From: Alphaproteobacteria bacterium
GTDB lineage: Bacteria; Pseudomonadota; Alphaproteobacteria; Caulobacterales; Maricaulaceae
Assembly: GCA_030428405.1 (NCBI GenBank)
Contig: JAUIEH010000159.1
Coordinates: forward strand, 1-6,626
Reading direction: 5' to 3'
DNA length: 6,626 bases
Of the stretch, positions 5,684-6,626 are shown in pieces. The translations under genes and the position numbers were made by a program. The notes below the pieces were generated by a model. The model did not search any database. It saw only the letters and a list, made by a program, of their open reading frames with translations, and had not been told where the DNA came from. Within the stretch, counting starts at the first letter, position 1, and every line of letters begins with the position of its first letter.

Positions 5684-5718
5684 ATCCAGTCTGGAACAAA
5701 AAAGCAACTCGTGCTCTG

Positions 5719-6591
5719 ATGGGACTTCCCTCGACACATCTCCCGCCGCGTCCCAGCCGAGAAGCGCGTAGTCAGGCGCTTGCGGATTTGCGCGCTCTTG
5801 TCCGCGCCGTGGAGAAGCGTCCCGCTTATCAGGCTGTCGAGGATGCAAGCGCTGATGTCTTCGGCTGCCCGCTCGGCGCGGATGAAGCGGATGCGCATTT
5901 GCCGGCCGGCGGTCTGGAAGCCGGCGGCGCGCATGAAATCGTTGCGGCCTCCTCCGGCGACGCGCCGGCCGCCTGCGGCTTCACGCTCGCCGCCCTTTCC
6001 CGCTTCCACCAGAGCGGTCCGCGCGCAGGCGCGCCTTTGGCCTGGATCGCCAATCGCGCCGCCGGGCTCGACGCCGGCGCGCTCTACGGGCCGGGCCTTG
6101 CCTGTTTCGGGCTCGATCCCGCCGACCTCATCGTCATTGAAACGCGGCGCGACGAGGATGCGCTGCGCGCGCTGGAGGATTGTGCGCGCGCTGGCGTTCT
6201 TGCGGGCGTCGCCGCGCAATTGAAGGACGCCGACTTCACCGCGACGCGGAGGCTGGCGCTGGCGGCGGAGCAATCGGGCTCGCCCGCTTTTCTGCTGATG
6301 CCGCATGGACGCAATGGCGCGACCGCGGCGCGCACGCGCTGGCGCATCAGCGCCGCGCCGAGCGCGCCCCTCATCGAGGCGCAGGGGCGAAATCTTCAGC
6401 TTAATGATCTTGCTCCGGGCCGCGCGCGCTGGCGTGCGGTGCTGGAGCGTTGTCGGGACGGGCGGCCCGCAGATTGGTTGATGGAGTGGGATGATGAAAC
6501 GCGTGCTCTGCGCGTGGCTGCCGAACTGGCCCCTCGACCGGCTCGCACGCAGCCGGCGGAACGCCAACCGCGCCGCTACGCCACAGGATAA
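5719..6591 (+). CDS. imuA: ImuA, RecA-like SOS mutagenesis protein
   Basis: ImuA works with ImuB and the polymerase DnaE2 in damage-induced translesion synthesis; it is a RecA-like accessory protein. The product is 290 aa, within the usual range. Alphaproteobacterial ImuA features appear in order: LPAGGLEAGGAHEIVAAS (61-78), then SGDAPAACGFTLAAL (79-93) where RecA has its Walker A loop, here without the GKT lysine-threonine. DLIVIETRRDEDALRALEDC (136-155) follows, then ATRRLALAAEQSGSPAFLL (175-193), ARTRWRI (204-210) and the C-terminal DWLMEWDDETRALRVAAEL (252-270). The loss of the Walker A residues suggests it does not hydrolyse ATP as RecA does. The ATG at 5719 sits about 30 nt below the predicted SOS transcription start but has only weak ribosome-binding complementarity. 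Its last 98 bp overlap imuB in another frame, implying one mRNA and coupled translation. dnaE2 is expected further right, outside the window. Confidence 0.92.
   Translation: MGLPSTHLPPRPSREARSQALADLRALVRAVEKRPAYQAVEDASADVFGCPLGADEADAHLPAGGLEAGGAHEIVAASSGDAPAACGFTLAALSRFHQSGPRAGAPLAWIANRAAGLDAGALYGPGLACFGLDPADLIVIETRRDEDALRALEDCARAGVLAGVAAQLKDADFTATRRLALAAEQSGSPAFLLMPHGRNGATAARTRWRISAAPSAPLIEAQGRNLQLNDLAPGRARWRAVLERCRDGRPADWLMEWDDETRALRVAAELAPRPARTQPAERQPRRYATG
6483..6486 (+). promoter_or_regulatory. ribosome binding site of imuB inside imuA
   Basis: GGAG lies 7 nt ahead of the ATG at 6494 and 4 nt ahead of an adjacent in-frame ATG at 6491. The spacing favours 6494. It is embedded in the imuA coding sequence, so imuB is translated from an internal site of the shared mRNA. 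Confidence 0.6.
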
Positions 6592-6626
6592 GCAAGGGGA
6601 CGCCCCCTTCGCGCTGGTGGAAAGCT
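6494..6626 (+). CDS. imuB: ImuB, Y-family-polymerase-like SOS mutagenesis protein (5' part only)
   Basis: Only the first 44 codons are present; the gene runs off the right edge without a stop. The reading begins MKRVLCAWLPNWPLDRLARS and, after a charged insert, continues APFALVES. This is the typical ImuB opening, in which an [AL]-WLP-x-[WL]-P-x-DRL segment is followed by a P-[LF]-ALVE strand. Active Y-family polymerases carry the first catalytic aspartate (D-x-D-x-FFA) in this first strand; here it is replaced by WLPNWP, consistent with ImuB being a catalytically dead scaffold that links ImuA and DnaE2 to the beta clamp. The start overlaps the end of imuA by 98 bp in the +1 frame. The clamp-binding motif and C-terminal region lie outside the window. 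An ATG at 6491 would add one Met. Family identity rests on this short segment plus position after imuA. Confidence 0.88.
   Translation, partial: MKRVLCAWLPNWPLDRLARSRRNANRAATPQDKQGDAPFALVES

Noticed and set aside
5288..5848. Minus-strand open frame of 186 codons
   Set aside because: It overlaps the DUF805 gene in another frame, crosses the SOS promoter and enters imuA; the product is Arg-rich with no recognisable motif.
5674..6567. Open frame of 297 codons on the minus strand
   Set aside because: It lies entirely antisense to imuA and its promoter. Its translation is Arg/Ala-rich low-complexity sequence, whereas the plus strand gives recognisable ImuA with an SOS promoter.

Overview
The window is about 6.6 kb of GC-rich chromosomal DNA, apart from one AT-rich intergenic patch. 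It most likely comes from an alphaproteobacterium. The best evidence is a perfect alphaproteobacterial-type LexA box (GAAC-N7-GAAC) in front of an imuA-imuB mutagenesis operon, together with an alphaproteobacterial-style pyruvate dehydrogenase E2 gene. The genus cannot be fixed from the sequence; a Caulobacterales/Hyphomonadales/Parvularculales-type organism would fit.

Layout from left to right. (1) Positions 28-920, minus strand: a 176-aa protein resembling the Imm42 immunity family, followed by a small protein with paired CxxC motifs and a possible terminator. (2) 976-1689, minus strand: a TonB C-terminal-domain protein with a GC-rich hairpin just after its stop codon. (3) 1690-2011: an AT-rich divergent regulatory region followed by a GC-rich stretch that is either leader or an N-terminal extension. 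(4) 2012-3262, plus strand: a four-helix membrane protein of unknown function. (5) 3290-3319: a terminator hairpin shared by converging genes. (6) 3325-4659, minus strand: pdhC, the dihydrolipoamide acetyltransferase, apparently without pdhA/pdhB beside it. (7) 4707-4730: a near-perfect palindrome. (8) 4771-5526, minus strand: a DUF805 membrane protein with a polar C-terminal tail. (9) 5652-6626, plus strand: an SOS promoter, imuA, and the first 44 codons of imuB, which runs off the window.

Only the last region shows genes that clearly act together. ImuA and ImuB are the accessory subunits of the DnaE2 translesion-synthesis mutasome, and the promoter shows how they are controlled: the LexA box sits on top of the -10 element. 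The other genes look like independent housekeeping or envelope genes, each with its own control signals. I found no CRISPR array, tRNA, rRNA, insertion sequence or integrase. No wholly new system is evident. The least explained items are the four-helix membrane protein, the apparently orphan immunity-like gene and the palindromic AT-rich control region.
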